Shown: positions 20,210 to 30,952, counted from the first letter of the stretch. The stretch is 64,000 nt of DNA from Mayamaea pseudoterrestris (GCA_027923505.1 BROI01000001.1:838501-902500); one strand, 5' to 3'. Notes: generated by a model not told the origin, from the letters alone. Numbers and translations: made by a program.

Positions 20210-21832
20210 ATGAATGTTGTTAGCTCATCAAGCCGACTTTCGCTCGATCGAGGAGGCAAGCACGATCCACTCGCTTCGTCGTCAAGCAGCACACCCTTTG
20301 TCAATTTGTATCGCGATCCTCCCAATGTTGAGCTCAGCTTGGATGACTTTGAAGTTTACGCACTCAAGCGCCTCAAAGTGAGTTTTAGTTTGGAATTTAA
20401 ATGCTGGAGAGAATGCATGTGATGTTACAATCAATGTCGAACGATCAACAAGCATTTTCATTTTCGTATAATTGAGATATTTTCCATTGCATCGTCCACT
20501 TGCTTATTCAATACGCATCATATTTCTTCACTCTTCAAACAGATCCTCCGCAAATTGGAGCAGCTCGAGAGTAATCGTGTTCCTCCGAATCAAGCCTCTC
20601 CCAAAATTGAACAATTGATCAAGCAGCAAGACTTGAACGATCCAAACATTGATTCCTACTCGCACTTTATTCTTCGCCTTTCCTACTGTCAGACGGAGGA
20701 ACTCCGACGCTGGTTTTTGCGATTCGAGTGCAAGCTCTTTCAGCATCGGCTCCTGCAGCTTTCACAGACGCAGCTGGCAGCCTCGGTCAGATCGTATGCC
20801 AGTTTGGCACCAATCGCCAAGGAGCAAAAGGAGCAACTCATGCCAGTCTTGCTGCAGCTGTACAATCCAACCGAAGTGGCAACCATGTCACTCTATGCAG
20901 TTCCGTTTACGCAGGCGCTTGAACTAGTTGCCAAGCGTCAAGTCATTCTGCAAAGTGGCAAGGTCTACGTGCCAGATAGCAAAGTTTATCCGATTTTGGT
21001 CGCCAAGTTTCGCATGGAACTATCCAAAAGCTTGGCACTGCTTTCACACAATAACATGGCCAGCGAGGAAACACGCATTCGACCGCTACTTCAAAACTTG
21101 CACCAGTGCTTGGCCGAGCCGGAACCAACCGGCATGGATGGATCGACGCATGGAGTGACACTCACGGCTGCTACCGTCCCTTCATTGCAGTCACATATGC
21201 CACTCTGCATGCGCCAAGTACAGACTGGTCTTGAGCGGGACCGCCACTTGCGCCACTGGGGTCGCTTGCAGTATGGCTTGTTTCTCAAGGGCGCTGGCCT
21301 GTCCATGGAGGATGCCATGCTATTCTTCCAGCGTCACTTTACCAAGGTGACTGGTGAGCAGTTCCAAAAGCAGTATGCCTACAATATTCGACACATGTAC
21401 GGTAAGGAAGGCAAGCGGGCCACGTACACACCGTACAGTTGTAGCAAGATTATCATTGGTAATGCAGCGCCGGCTCACGGCGAGCATCATGGGTGTCCCT
21501 ACAAGCACTATGACGTTGATCACCTTGGCCGAACCTTGCAGCAACTGAAGGTTGGAACGCCGCAGGATCGGTCGGCCATTTTGAAACTCAAGCAGGAGGG
21601 ACAGTTTCAATTGGCTTGCTTAAAGCAGTTTCAGGTGCAACACCCAAAGGCAGTGGAGCGCAACAATATGAGTCTGGATAACGTTGGCAATCATCCAAAT
21701 GCCTGGTTCCGAGCGAGTCTGGAATATGCAAGAGATGGAGCAGCTCCCTCAAATCTGGAAGCTGGTGCAGCGGAAAACAGCTTGCTGCCAGTGGAGAGTG
21801 ACGGTGAAGGACCAGCTATGGCAGCCAACTAG
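20210..21832 (+). CDS. PRI2: DNA primase large subunit
   Basis: Two exons, 20210-20377 and 20543-21832, joined across a 165-bp GTGAGT...AAACAG intron in phase 0; 485 residues. The junction reads ALKRLK-ILRKLEQLE, as expected for the PRI2 N-terminal helix. The C-terminal iron-sulphur domain has all four ligands: C278 (MPLCM), C356 (YSCSK), C374 (HGCPY) and C415 (LACLK). The subunit works with the catalytic primase PRI1 and DNA polymerase alpha to make RNA primers in the nucleus, and the 4Fe-4S domain helps start and hand over the primer. Length is near the family norm. Confidence 0.93.
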
Positions 21833-21869
21833 GCTTTCAATTTGAATATTACTATTGTGCATTACTACG

Positions 21870-21983
21870 TCTAGGGACTAGTTTTTGTTAGCATGAGTTA
21901 CATCAAGCTTTCTTTCAAGCGTTGATGGGACTGCGTTAGACAGCACGATGGCACGCATCTCCGCCAATTATTATGTCGACGCA
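21870..21983 (+). repeat. Dispersed repeat, copy 2
   Basis: Second copy of the segment at 18498-18608, with matching ends and scattered substitutions plus small indels. It lies in the otherwise empty 21833-22131 gap behind PRI2. A shorter possible match to its left end (GTCTAGGG...) starts near 49325. Confidence 0.65.
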
Positions 21984-22131
21984 ACCGTCTTCGAAATTGC
22001 AAAGATGATACCGGTCCATATAAGTAAAAATATCCAATTTTTACAAGGTGTGTCAAGTTAAATAAAGCTGCAATTTTGCAGCCAAATCTCTATAATTCTT
22101 CGGTCAATTAGTCAGCAGCAACGTGCGCGTC

Positions 22132-23176
22132 TTACACTATCTCTCTTGCCGAATACAAGCCCCCAGATTCATTGTCTCTGTTCGACTCGCGCGTCCTGTT
22201 GCGACTGTAAGAATCATTGTCATCGTCACTATCAATTACATTGTTGTTTGCTTCATCGTGCTCATTCAACCGAAGGTCGTCACCGGTTGAATCATCGTTA
22301 ACGGGTTCGTCCTTGTAACGACCACCATCATCTTGTCCGCCTCTCGCCGCATTTGACACCGGCCGCGTACCATCCTCATACTCATCTTCCACATCGTCTC
22401 TTCCAAAAGTTGTCACGAGTGGCTGACACTGCGCGCGATCAAACACATATGCCATACACAAGGCCATTAACAAGTCTTGCCCCGGCCCCACCACGACGCA
22501 GTTGCGCCACTGATCCACATGCACCAACGCCTGTCGCGAGGCAATGCGACGAAAGGTGCAAGTCCAGCTTCCGCTCCGCATAATGGGCGTGCAGCAAACC
22601 GTCATGAATCCGTACCATGGGTTGTTAGCCACCATGCGTGGGGCTCTCAGCTTTTCGTCGGAACCAAAGAGCCGGTAAACGTAGCGTCCCTTGAGTGGAT
22701 ATACTTCCAAGTAACCGAACGGATATACTTTTTTGTTTTCGCAGTCAGTATCCTTTAGCGCACGCTGTCCAGGGTAGTTTGGTTGATATGTGCAAAAGTA
22801 GTAGCCATCCTGCCAAAATGCTTTGACGAGATGCCGCTTCACACAGACGAGTCGGCGACCGTACATGTCACCAAAGACAGCCTCGTAGGACCGCATTTCC
22901 TGCGTTTGATCAATCAAAACGAATATCTCATTGCCGTCCTCATCCGTAATGACAGTGTCGGGTTGCCAGCGACCATTGGGGATGAGTAACGTAAAGGTAT
23001 CGTTGGTGGGAGGAAAGCCGCAGAGAGTCTTCCAAGGCTGTGAATATAAACAATTTGCAAGGTGCATTGAGATGATTAAACAAATGAGGATTTTAAAAAC
23101 AGCTTCTATCCTGTTTTCAAGGTCTTGGAAGCAACCTGTCACAGGTCGCAAACGGAGTTTGCTTTCGGCTTACCAT
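22132..23176 (-). CDS. LURP-one-related (LOR/tubby-like) protein
   Basis: Residues about 8-190 resemble the LOR/scramblase beta-barrel family: TFTLLIPNG, DEDGNEIFVLIDQ, LVCVKRHLVKAFWQDGYYF. The family is common in plants and protists, with poorly known roles and suspected lipid or membrane binding. The C-terminal 100 residues are acidic and Asp/Asn-rich, probably disordered. There is no plausible in-frame ATG in the main exon near the domain start. A 136-bp intron (23038-23173; GTAAGC...TTCACAG) instead joins an ATG at 23174-23176 directly to PWKTLCGF, so the first coding exon may hold only the start codon. Model: 23174-23176 plus 22132-23037, 302 residues. Confidence 0.7.
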
Positions 23177-23541
23177 GACGACGACGTAATTTCGGCTTTA
23201 GCAATCTGATTGATCGTTCAAACTAAACTGCTAAGTTACTTCTGTAATGTATATAGTGTAAGCTATGGTCTAAATGACGGAGCGGCCCATGGCGTAATCG
23301 CAGCAAAGAAGCATTCATCGATCCAAAGGAAAAAGGCAACCGGATGATCTTGCTTGGTGGGTGGGTCATTTCCGGCGTCACAATGACTTTTCATGTCGTA
23401 GAGCGAATGACGTAAAGCATCGTGTACCGTTGCGATAAAATTTGTCACGCTCACACATGCGGCGAGTGGAAATGGCCTGCCCATACTTTCTTTTTCTCGA
23501 CTTCTTCCTCCGTCCACTACCGTCCAAGTACGTCTCAAATA

Positions 23542-25941
23542 ATGAGTAGCTTCTCTAGTTCGAAATTCTTTTTTCCAATAGTCGCCGTGACTCTGGCAGT
23601 TGGCGCAGCAACAATATTTTATGTTTTTAAGGAACAACGAAAGGAGATAGACGAGTCTGAAACCAAGACGAATAGAGGCTCTGCATCGGACGAAGCAACA
23701 GGATCAGCCAAAGATAGCGATATTGTAGCAGCTGCCTCCGCAAGTCAATCCGCAGCTACAAAGGCCAAATCTCCCACCCGAGCAGCTCCAAGTGCTCGCA
23801 GCAAGGCTCTTCAGGCACGCATTCAAGCATTCGATAAACTGGGCCCAGACAAACGCATTTACAATAGCGACGTGTTAAATTCAATCGAGTCGCTTGAAAA
23901 GGAAGGAGAAACAGCTCACAAAGCCAGCATTGATTCAATTTTGGCTGCCAACAAGTCCAACTCGCCCGTTCGACCAGCTTGGATGGAGAAGAAGCTTCGA
24001 AGCACTGCGTCGACGATTTCGAACAGCAGCACCCCTACTACTAGTAGTCCCACGAAGACACCGAAATCGCAAACGTCGACAACGCCAGAGTTTGTCAAGA
24101 TTCGAGCGCGCATGCAAAAGAATGAATCGGAGAGTGACGAACAACCAGATGCACCAGCGACGGGCGCACCTATTGATGAGCCCACGCCGTTTACCAACGA
24201 AACGAGCGAAAGCAATCCTGCAACTGGATCAACGGAAGACCCACTGGCAGCATCCTCCTCCGAGTCATTGTCATGGGTGCAGGTTGATGGTGGATCAGAC
24301 TCGCGGCGGTCTAGCCCTTCTAGTCCAACGCTGTCGGATGGAGTGATTGTGTCAGAGCAGCAGTCGCCAACCAATCAGCACAGTGAAGACGAGCGACTAG
24401 AGGCAGAAGCTGAGGCGGAAGCATACATGCAGGATTATCTCGCTAATCAGGCTGTCGACAATGCGCAAGCTGATAGAGTCAGCACTGTGGCTGGTGAGGA
24501 GGAAACGGCTGGATACGCCGAGGAGAATGCTAGGTTTGAAAGATGTGAGGCTTTAGAGGCTGCTCGAGTGGCCGACAAAGAGGCATCTGTGCAGCATGAT
24601 AAGGCGGAAGCTGCTAATATGGCTGAAGAGAATGCCAGAATTGAACGCTGTGAAGCGCTCGAAGCTGCTCGAGTGGCTGACGAGGAGGCGTCTGATGAGC
24701 ACGATAATGCTCAAGCTGCTAATCTGGCCGAGGAGAATGCTAGAATCGAACGCTGCGAAGCGCTAGAAGCTACTCGAGTGGCTGACGACGACCCGTCCGT
24801 AATATCCTACGGCGCAGAAGCCACTAGCTCCGAGAAAGAACAAGCTGACGAGAAAAGGGACGCAATTAATGCAGCACCTCTCCTAGCGGAGGAAAACGCG
24901 AGAATTAAATGCTGCGAAGCATTGGAGGCTGCTCGATTGGCAGAGGAGCAAGCTGCTATCGAGCGCGATGCTGCGGAAGCGGCTCGTTTAGCAGAGGAAG
25001 AAGCTAAGCGAGACCGTGAGGCGGCAAGTGAAGCAGCTCGTTTAGCAGAGCAACAAGCTGAATTGGAACGTGCCACTGCCGAGACGGCTCGTTTGGCTGA
25101 GGAGCAAGCCAGAAAAGATCGGGAATTGTTGGAAGCGGCACGCTTAGAGGAAGAGAAAGCCCAGCAAGAACGCGAGGCTGCCGCTGAAGCAGCTCGCCTT
25201 GCCGAGGAGCAAGCCCGGTTGGAACGTGAAAAAGCAGAAGCAGCTCGCTTGGTGGCAGAAAAAGTCAAAAAAGACTTTGAGGCCGCAACGGCTGCTGCTT
25301 TGGCCGAAGAAGAAGCAATAAAAGAAGCTACACGTTTGGCAGCCGAAGCGGCAGTATCGCAGGCTCAAAGTGTACGCGAAACAGCCGTTCGATTGGAGGA
25401 AGAAAATGGACGATTGGAACGCGAGACAGAGCGTTTAGCTGAAGAAGAGGCTTGCATTCAACGTTTGGCTGAAGAAGATGCAGCATCCGAGGCAGACGAA
25501 GAAGCTTCAATAGCCGAGGTCGCTCGTTTGGAGGCAGAAATGGAGGAAGCTTTCCGAAGACAGGTTGAGACTGTGGAGGCAGCTCGCAAAGACGCGGAAG
25601 CTGCTGAAAAATTGTTAGCCGAAGCCGAAGAAGCGGAGCTGGCTCGTCAGCAAAAGGCTATCGAATTGAAGCTCGACCAGGAGGCCGAAGAAGCTCGCAT
25701 GAGCGCAGAAGAATTAGCCTTGCGTAGAGAGCAGGAAGAGAGGCTTGCAGCTGAAATCGACTTTGAAAACAAACGACTTGAGGCGGCCCTCGCAGAAAGT
25801 GAACGAATTAGAGCTGCAACCAAGCGGGAGATGGAACTTGTGGCTGCGGAAGGGGAGGTGACAGCGCGACTGGAAGCCGAAATTGCATCCGAAATGGCCA
25901 AGCAGCATGTTAAGTTTGAGGGCTCACATCTTTACCGGTAG
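23542..25941 (+). CDS. Membrane-anchored Ala/Glu-rich helical repeat protein
   Basis: From the ATG at 23542 the protein has 799 residues. An N-terminal hydrophobic helix (FFFPIVAVTLAVGAATIFYVF) should anchor it. A Ser/Thr-rich disordered part follows to about residue 300. The rest is highly charged helix: first four imperfect units of about 35 residues containing AEENARIERCEALEA, then shorter LAEEQA.. units with alternating Glu and Arg. Such stretches form coiled coils or single stable helices. The last codons read LYR-stop over a TACCGGTAG sequence. Function unknown; a spacer or tether is likely. Divergent to the LOR gene. An ATG at 23422 lies in the same frame but would bury the anchor. Confidence 0.75.
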   Translation: MSSFSSSKFFFPIVAVTLAVGAATIFYVFKEQRKEIDESETKTNRGSASDEATGSAKDSDIVAAASASQSAATKAKSPTRAAPSARSKALQARIQAFDKLGPDKRIYNSDVLNSIESLEKEGETAHKASIDSILAANKSNSPVRPAWMEKKLRSTASTISNSSTPTTSSPTKTPKSQTSTTPEFVKIRARMQKNESESDEQPDAPATGAPIDEPTPFTNETSESNPATGSTEDPLAASSSESLSWVQVDGGSDSRRSSPSSPTLSDGVIVSEQQSPTNQHSEDERLEAEAEAEAYMQDYLANQAVDNAQADRVSTVAGEEETAGYAEENARFERCEALEAARVADKEASVQHDKAEAANMAEENARIERCEALEAARVADEEASDEHDNAQAANLAEENARIERCEALEATRVADDDPSVISYGAEATSSEKEQADEKRDAINAAPLLAEENARIKCCEALEAARLAEEQAAIERDAAEAARLAEEEAKRDREAASEAARLAEQQAELERATAETARLAEEQARKDRELLEAARLEEEKAQQEREAAAEAARLAEEQARLEREKAEAARLVAEKVKKDFEAATAAALAEEEAIKEATRLAAEAAVSQAQSVRETAVRLEEENGRLERETERLAEEEACIQRLAEEDAASEADEEASIAEVARLEAEMEEAFRRQVETVEAARKDAEAAEKLLAEAEEAELARQQKAIELKLDQEAEEARMSAEELALRREQEERLAAEIDFENKRLEAALAESERIRAATKREMELVAAEGEVTARLEAEIASEMAKQHVKFEGSHLYR

Positions 25942-26146
25942 AGTTTCATGTAAAATGAGTAGAAGTCATCAATTTTACTTGTGTCTGTGACTACCAGGTA
26001 ACGATCAATTAGTCGCTACAGCTAATGGCTCATTGCCGACGATAAGAGGCATGCTATTTAATTTGACTTGATAACCCAGAAGGCTCTCAAAAGGGTACAC
26101 TATGAATGCTATGTATGTTTCCCAACCCTTCATTTCAGTCATTGAG

Positions 26147-26974
26147 CTATGGCACGGCAATCTTGTAGATGCACACACCTATTAGCAAGGTCATGCCCGA
26201 GACGAGTTCAAGTTCCGACCCACCAGCAAGTTGAATTAGCGGCTCATTTTCAGTGTAAATGTATGATCCATTGGTTGAACCAGTATCCTTGTAATAGAGT
26301 TTGCGCGTCTTTTTACTAACTCCAAACTCGGAATGCGTGGTTGAAACTTCCAAGTCATCCGACAAGCTCAACCCCTTGTTTGTAAAGTGAATGCCCCTAG
26401 AACGACCAACCTTGCATGGCTTCTCAAAAGTAGGTTGCACCACCCATTCTTTGCCAATGTAGCATTCGCCAGCCTTCTTTTGACTTGCAATGCATGTGAT
26501 TCGTATGTACGGAAGGTTGGGGTCAATGGTGCGACCGCAAATTGTTTCTGGTGGCGCCTTGCGTCCAACAGGCCTGGTAAAGGGCTTCTTCAATTCCTTG
26601 CCAGTCTTTCCAGCAAGTTTAGACGCAATGCTTTGACCTTGATTCTCCTTGAAATTGCCAGCGAGAGCATCGGTGTGAGTTTGCCACAAAGCATTCTTGA
26701 TTGTTTCAAACTTCGACTTGAGCGCATCAATTTTTGCGTCGTAGGAAGCGCTCATGATCTCACTCTGAAAGCCAAGCTCCTGCTCCAGGAGCTGTTCTAT
26801 TGACATGTCAGGTGGGACTAGAAGTAGAAGGAAGGAATGGAAGGATGAATGAGTCCCTGCCACAAACGAATGCATCACTATTTGCTTCGCGCTTCGCGCA
26901 CCATGCATCGCCAACAAGTAAATCACGCACGTACCATCATTAGAGAAATCGTAAGAATTGTATCGAAAATCCAT
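26147..26974 (-). CDS. FHA-domain protein
   Basis: Two exons, 26935-26974 and 26147-26817, joined across a 117-bp GTACGT...TTCTAG intron in phase 1; 236 residues. The N-terminus is MDFRYNSYDFSND-VPPDMSIEQLL. A helical stretch (about 14-110) is followed by a C-terminal FHA fold: KVGRSRG, THSEFGV, DTGSTNGSYI, with the Arg, Ser/His and Asn positions that bind phosphothreonine largely kept. FHA proteins read phosphothreonine in signalling and DNA-damage pathways. No other domain is seen. It lies head-to-head with TMEM222, 247 bp apart. Confidence 0.8.
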   Translation of the reverse strand: MDFRYNSYDFSNDGTCVIYLLAMHGARSAKQIVMHSFVAGTHSSFHSFLLLLVPPDMSIEQLLEQELGFQSEIMSASYDAKIDALKSKFETIKNALWQTHTDALAGNFKENQGQSIASKLAGKTGKELKKPFTRPVGRKAPPETICGRTIDPNLPYIRITCIASQKKAGECYIGKEWVVQPTFEKPCKVGRSRGIHFTNKGLSLSDDLEVSTTHSEFGVSKKTRKLYYKDTGSTNGSYIYTENEPLIQLAGGSELELVSGMTLLIGVCIYKIAVP

Positions 26975-27221
26975 TGCAGTGCTAATGATTGTTTTGCAAT
27001 AGTAGATGAAGGTATCAACCAATGTAGCAGCTTGGTGCAGCGCTATGATGTGAGTTGGGATGGAAGATGGAATGGTCGCCAACAAAAAGTGGTCGTCGCC
27101 ATCGTCGCCTCGCTAACGAGCGGCCCGGCGCGCGTGCTGTCCCGGTGCGAGCTGCGATTAGAACCACTTTGCGCGTGTCACCATGCGCATTATTTGCCCC
27201 GCAATCACAACAGACGCAACC

Positions 27222-27804
27222 ATGGATTCAAACGTCCAAGACTTATCATTCTCGATTGTATGGTCGCCCCTTCCATTCGTTACATGGCTATTACCCTTCA
27301 TTGGCCATTTGGGAATCTGCGACAGCCAAGGCATTGCATCAGACTTTCGAGGCAGCTACTACGTTGGAAGTGATGGACGCATGGCCTTTGGAGCTCCAAC
27401 AAGAGCACTCAAAGTTGACGTTGGGGAAATAGGAGCGGAACAATGGGATGCAGCCATACGGCAGGCTAATTCCACTTACAATCAACGAATTCATAATATT
27501 TGCTGCGACAAGTAAGTGCCTGCACCACCATTGTGCCAATTGTGCCATTCTGAAGCATGAGCAAGCAAACGACAAACAAATGCAACATCTAACATTCTTT
27601 TCATCGCCCAGTTGTCACTCTCATGTCGCATGCGCACTGAATGACATGCATGTACGAGCCTTTGGGATTGAAAAGTGGAGCATGATCAACCTTTGCTTCC
27701 TCATGTTCTTTCGCTCCAGGTTTCTGTATCAATGGGCAATCTTGTCGCAGTTTGGACCACTACTCCTTCTGATATTGATTATTACTCTGGTCAAGACGCT
27801 TTAG
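27222..27804 (+). CDS. TMEM222 family (DUF778) membrane protein
   Basis: Two exons, 27222-27511 and 27612-27804, joined across a 100-bp GTAAGT...CGCCCAG intron in phase 2; 160 residues. The join restores CCD-N-CHSHVACALN, which matches the family hallmark CCDNCHSHVA.AL. Other family signs are FSIVWSPLPFVTWLLPFIGHLGIC, seen as two shorter blocks, and the Phe/Leu-rich end. The family is found from plants to humans as a small multi-span protein of unknown role, with a C-terminal hydrophobic helix. The start at 27222 has a good context (ACCATGG); an in-frame ATG at 27183 is possible. Confidence 0.88.
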
Positions 27805-27892
27805 CTAAATAGAGTTATTTGTATATATCTTCGCAGAGCCTTGTATGTTTGCAAAATGCAGTCGTAATGAACACTGCATGTACTCCACTCCA

Positions 27893-28840
27893 TTAACCAA
27901 ACACATCTCGAACAATGCGATCAGCTAGGCTTTCATCGTCCTTGTCCGAGTTTAAGAAGAAAGCATCGAGTCCACGGTAGACTGCCAGCAAGAAGACTGG
28001 TCCCATGATGTAGGTCATTGGCATGAGTGGCCAATGCCAGATAAACTTGCGCCAAGTAATCTCCGACCAGCGCCACAACATGGCTAGGTAGTTGGGATAG
28101 TGGATCAAGTGGTTATTGAAAAAGCTGACCATGATCAGCATCATGCAGGAAACAACTGTGGATATAAAGACGTTCATCTTCCTGACTGACAATGGTTGAT
28201 CTGGGCGTGGAATTCCAAACGTCAGCGCAATCGAGCCCAGCCAGTTGAGCAAGCCTTGACCGATTAAAATTTGACAAGTTAAATACTCAAACTCAAAGTT
28301 CTCGCGCAAAACTGACATTGGAGTGCTTTCACCATGCACATGAACCTTGGCCAAGGCGGCTGGCGGCAGTGCCATGAGCATGGATCTTGTAATGAGACTG
28401 AAAAAGATGCAGCTTAGCACCATGGTAAAGGCTGACACAAGGAGAAACTTGGTCATCTTCTTAGCTATACGAAGCATTTTGGAGTCTCCTGGTTTAATAC
28501 TCAAGTCGGAATCGGCGCGCATGATTTGGTAAAGGTTCGAAAGCACAGCTCCTGAAACCATTGATGCCGGCCCAGCAAGACTACCGACCCAATCACTCGC
28601 CTTGCCCACTAGCATTGCAGATTGATCTCCACCACGCAAATTCAGAATTGATGAAGTCGCCATAAGGATGCTTTGACTATCCGATGACGTGCTCGTCAAG
28701 GATTGCGGTTGAAAAGCCAACAAGCGAGGTCGAAGGACAGTCGAGTCGCTCGACGCACCGACAACACATGACAATAGAACAAGGCAGAGCAAAAGACAAA
28801 AGCGTTGTCTCATTGTGGATGTTGGAGCCATTTGTAACAT
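27893..28840 (-). CDS. Multi-span membrane protein with N-terminal signal, unknown family
   Basis: The protein has 315 residues in one exon. The N-terminus is a signal peptide (RQRFCLLLCLVLLSCVVGA) followed by a Ser/Arg-rich stretch with LAFQP, which could be a plastid transit region, then NLRGGD. Four hydrophobic segments follow: LLVSAFTMVLSCIFFSLI, LIGQGLLNWLGSIALTFG, FISTVVSCMMLIMVSFF and MTYIMGPVFLLAVY. The tail is acidic. I do not recognise the family. Topology suggests an integral protein of the secretory system or plastid envelope/thylakoid. The M10 codon could equally be the start. Confidence 0.65.
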   Translation of the reverse strand: MLQMAPTSTMRQRFCLLLCLVLLSCVVGASSDSTVLRPRLLAFQPQSLTSTSSDSQSILMATSSILNLRGGDQSAMLVGKASDWVGSLAGPASMVSGAVLSNLYQIMRADSDLSIKPGDSKMLRIAKKMTKFLLVSAFTMVLSCIFFSLITRSMLMALPPAALAKVHVHGESTPMSVLRENFEFEYLTCQILIGQGLLNWLGSIALTFGIPRPDQPLSVRKMNVFISTVVSCMMLIMVSFFNNHLIHYPNYLAMLWRWSEITWRKFIWHWPLMPMTYIMGPVFLLAVYRGLDAFFLNSDKDDESLADRIVRDVFG

Positions 28841-29409
28841 GGATTCGTTGTCGCTTAAGTTGTGGACCAGCGAACTTGATGCGGCTGATCCTTGTCATCC
28901 TTGGTGCAGTCGATCATCCAAGAAAAAATGGGAGCGCGCCGGGCGGCGTTCGAATAGTCCGTTCACTCAACTTTTTGGACGCTGCGAATTGTCATTGCTT
29001 CCTTGCCGAACAAAGATTTGCTCTCTGCAAGAAAGCAAGCTTTGAAGAAAGAGGCAAAAAAGTTTTAGCCTTCATGCGCGACCGCTGTAGCAGTACGTCT
29101 GCCGGCACACAACTTGAGCGCACCCCATAGAGAGTCCGCTTCACCACCTCTCAACTCCCCAGATTTTACCACACGAACATACCGCTAGCAAGCATCAGCC
29201 ACAGCCAGACAACACCTACGATATCATGCACTTGAACACGCACGATTAGTAGCCTACATCCAGGTGAAAGAGTGCTTTGTAAGGAACGTTGAGCCAGCGT
29301 ACGATTTGAGGGTTTTAAAGGGTGACTGCCGGAGATGATAGTTGACATGCACATACAGATTGAGCTATAGATTTGAGACGACATGTTAATTAGATTGCTA
29401 TATGAATCT
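28841..29409. other. Intergenic stretch behind the 2OG oxygenase gene
   Basis: This 569-bp stretch separates the 5' end of the multi-span gene from the 3' end of the oxygenase gene, both on the minus strand. It should hold the first gene's promoter. Short open frames occur but none shows family resemblance or a clear splice context. A possible extra 3' exon of the oxygenase gene here could not be supported. Confidence 0.4.
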
Positions 29410-30612
29410 TCAAATACCTTGAAAGACTTGATCATAGCTTGGTAATCCGTCATCACGACTCCAGCCACATCCATCGGATACTCTCTCGTAGACATGCTTT
29501 ACCAGAATGGGGTCCAATGGTAAATCCTGATCGGCAGCAGCAGTATCCATCGGAGCTGTCAACGCCGCCGCCCACGATGCATCTGTTGGAAACGGCCTCG
29601 CGGCTCCTGGAGTTGCTTCATCCCGCGTTCGAATGGACCTCCACAATGCCAGCATCAGCGAAACTCTTCGACAGTTACTACTTTCATCGACGTTATTAGC
29701 ATGACAATTCTTTGACGCTTCCAATACATTTCCCGGAACAACACAATGCAGCACTCGTCCATCCACGTGCAATACACGATTGGTGCGAGCATGCAGCAGC
29801 CAACCCTTGTCGGCCGCCTGTCGCGAGACAAGGCGCTGGTTGGTAATTAGAGTTGGACCGCCATGACTTGTCAAGTATATGATGGAAGTGGTCAATGGAT
29901 GTTTAATGACTGCATCGGCTCCCTCATTGTCCGAGTCAAAATGAAGCTGATGGCCCGTGGCAATGGGGCGGTTGTGTGCCCAAAGTTCCAAATACTTGGC
30001 TTGCTTGGCAGCTGATGGTTGAAAGACTGCAATTTGAGCGAGAATCTTTTGCACGATGCTACCCAGTAAAGTATTTGGAAAAAGCAATGGACTATCCAGT
30101 GGCAAAACATACGAATAGTATGGACTAGGCGGCTCGACTTGGTAATTGTGCGTCGTCCAATACGGAGCTTGCGGATTGAGATAGACGTGATGGAGCCCCT
30201 GCAGCTGTGACGGCGATAGAAAGTCATCAAAGCCGCAACAAGGCACCATAGTGGACGTTCGGCTCGTCGCCCTTTCCATCTGTGAGTTAGTCGCCAGTTG
30301 ATACCCAAGAATTTGTCGCGAAAGTCGACAGACGAAGCCGAGCGACTCCAAAATAGCATCAGCCTTGCGAATGGATTCATCATTGCCATTTTGAATCAGC
30401 AGCAGCGCTAAACGTTCGCTAGCAACCACTCTTTCCTCTGTAGATGATTCTGGATCTTTGTAGATGTGTTCAAAGACGTTTCGAACGTCTTGCAATTGTT
30501 GCGCAACGACCAGGGCATCATCGCGAGGATCCAATCCAAGCCAGCGCCTTCGCGCCTCCTCGAGTCGTAATTTTCTCGACGTATTTTTGTCATTCATCAT
30601 TTTGAAGCTCAT
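29410..30612 (-). CDS. 2-oxoglutarate/Fe(II)-dependent oxygenase family protein
   Basis: The protein has 400 residues in one exon. The double-stranded beta-helix part holds HFD (224-226, in GHQLHFDSDNEG), a distal His near 289 (LHCVVPG) and an Arg in RRVSLMLALW, the usual iron- and 2OG-binding set. The order and spacing (IIYLT...GGPTLI...DGRVLHCVVPG) resemble prolyl-hydroxylase-like members. The first 110 residues are helical, possibly a TPR-like repeat region. No signal peptide is seen. Substrate unknown. It faces the small SET gene on the other strand across a 340-bp gap. Confidence 0.75.
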   Translation of the reverse strand: MSFKMMNDKNTSRKLRLEEARRRWLGLDPRDDALVVAQQLQDVRNVFEHIYKDPESSTEERVVASERLALLLIQNGNDESIRKADAILESLGFVCRLSRQILGYQLATNSQMERATSRTSTMVPCCGFDDFLSPSQLQGLHHVYLNPQAPYWTTHNYQVEPPSPYYSYVLPLDSPLLFPNTLLGSIVQKILAQIAVFQPSAAKQAKYLELWAHNRPIATGHQLHFDSDNEGADAVIKHPLTTSIIYLTSHGGPTLITNQRLVSRQAADKGWLLHARTNRVLHVDGRVLHCVVPGNVLEASKNCHANNVDESSNCRRVSLMLALWRSIRTRDEATPGAARPFPTDASWAAALTAPMDTAAADQDLPLDPILVKHVYERVSDGCGWSRDDGLPSYDQVFQGI

Positions 30613-30952
30613 GTGCAGCCACCGGTAGTGGAAAATGGTATACTGCTACAAACGGTGTCGCTACTTGGAACGATGCATTCGACTTGCAATTGTTCTTCGA
30701 CATTTTTTTCGTGGCGCTCAATCCGCTTCTCATTTTCGGCAAGGTTATGAGCGCATCATTCGAACGCTTTCGCGCATCCAAAGTTTGCCCTCACATTTTG
30801 CTGCATCCCTCACCATGAGACGTTTGGCAGTTTCCATGACGAAAAGGCTTGCGTCGAACCGGCACAAATGCTCAAGGCATATTGCTGTAGCTGCGATTGA
30901 TCGAAGGATTTTCATCAATGACGCGAAGCCTTGCAAAATTGGCTTCTGGCGC

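Noticed and set aside
22353-22758. Two + strand frames over the LOR gene
   Set aside because: Shadow frames of the minus-strand gene, with His/Arg/Pro-rich content and no resemblance to known proteins.
28945-28965. GTTCGAAT sequence resembling a tRNA T-loop
   Set aside because: No matching acceptor stem, D-arm or anticodon arm could be laid out around it.
29166-29495. Extra 3' exon for the 2OG oxygenase gene
   Set aside because: A GTATTT donor and a GGCAG acceptor exist, but the join adds only three residues before a stop, so it gives no support over the unspliced end.
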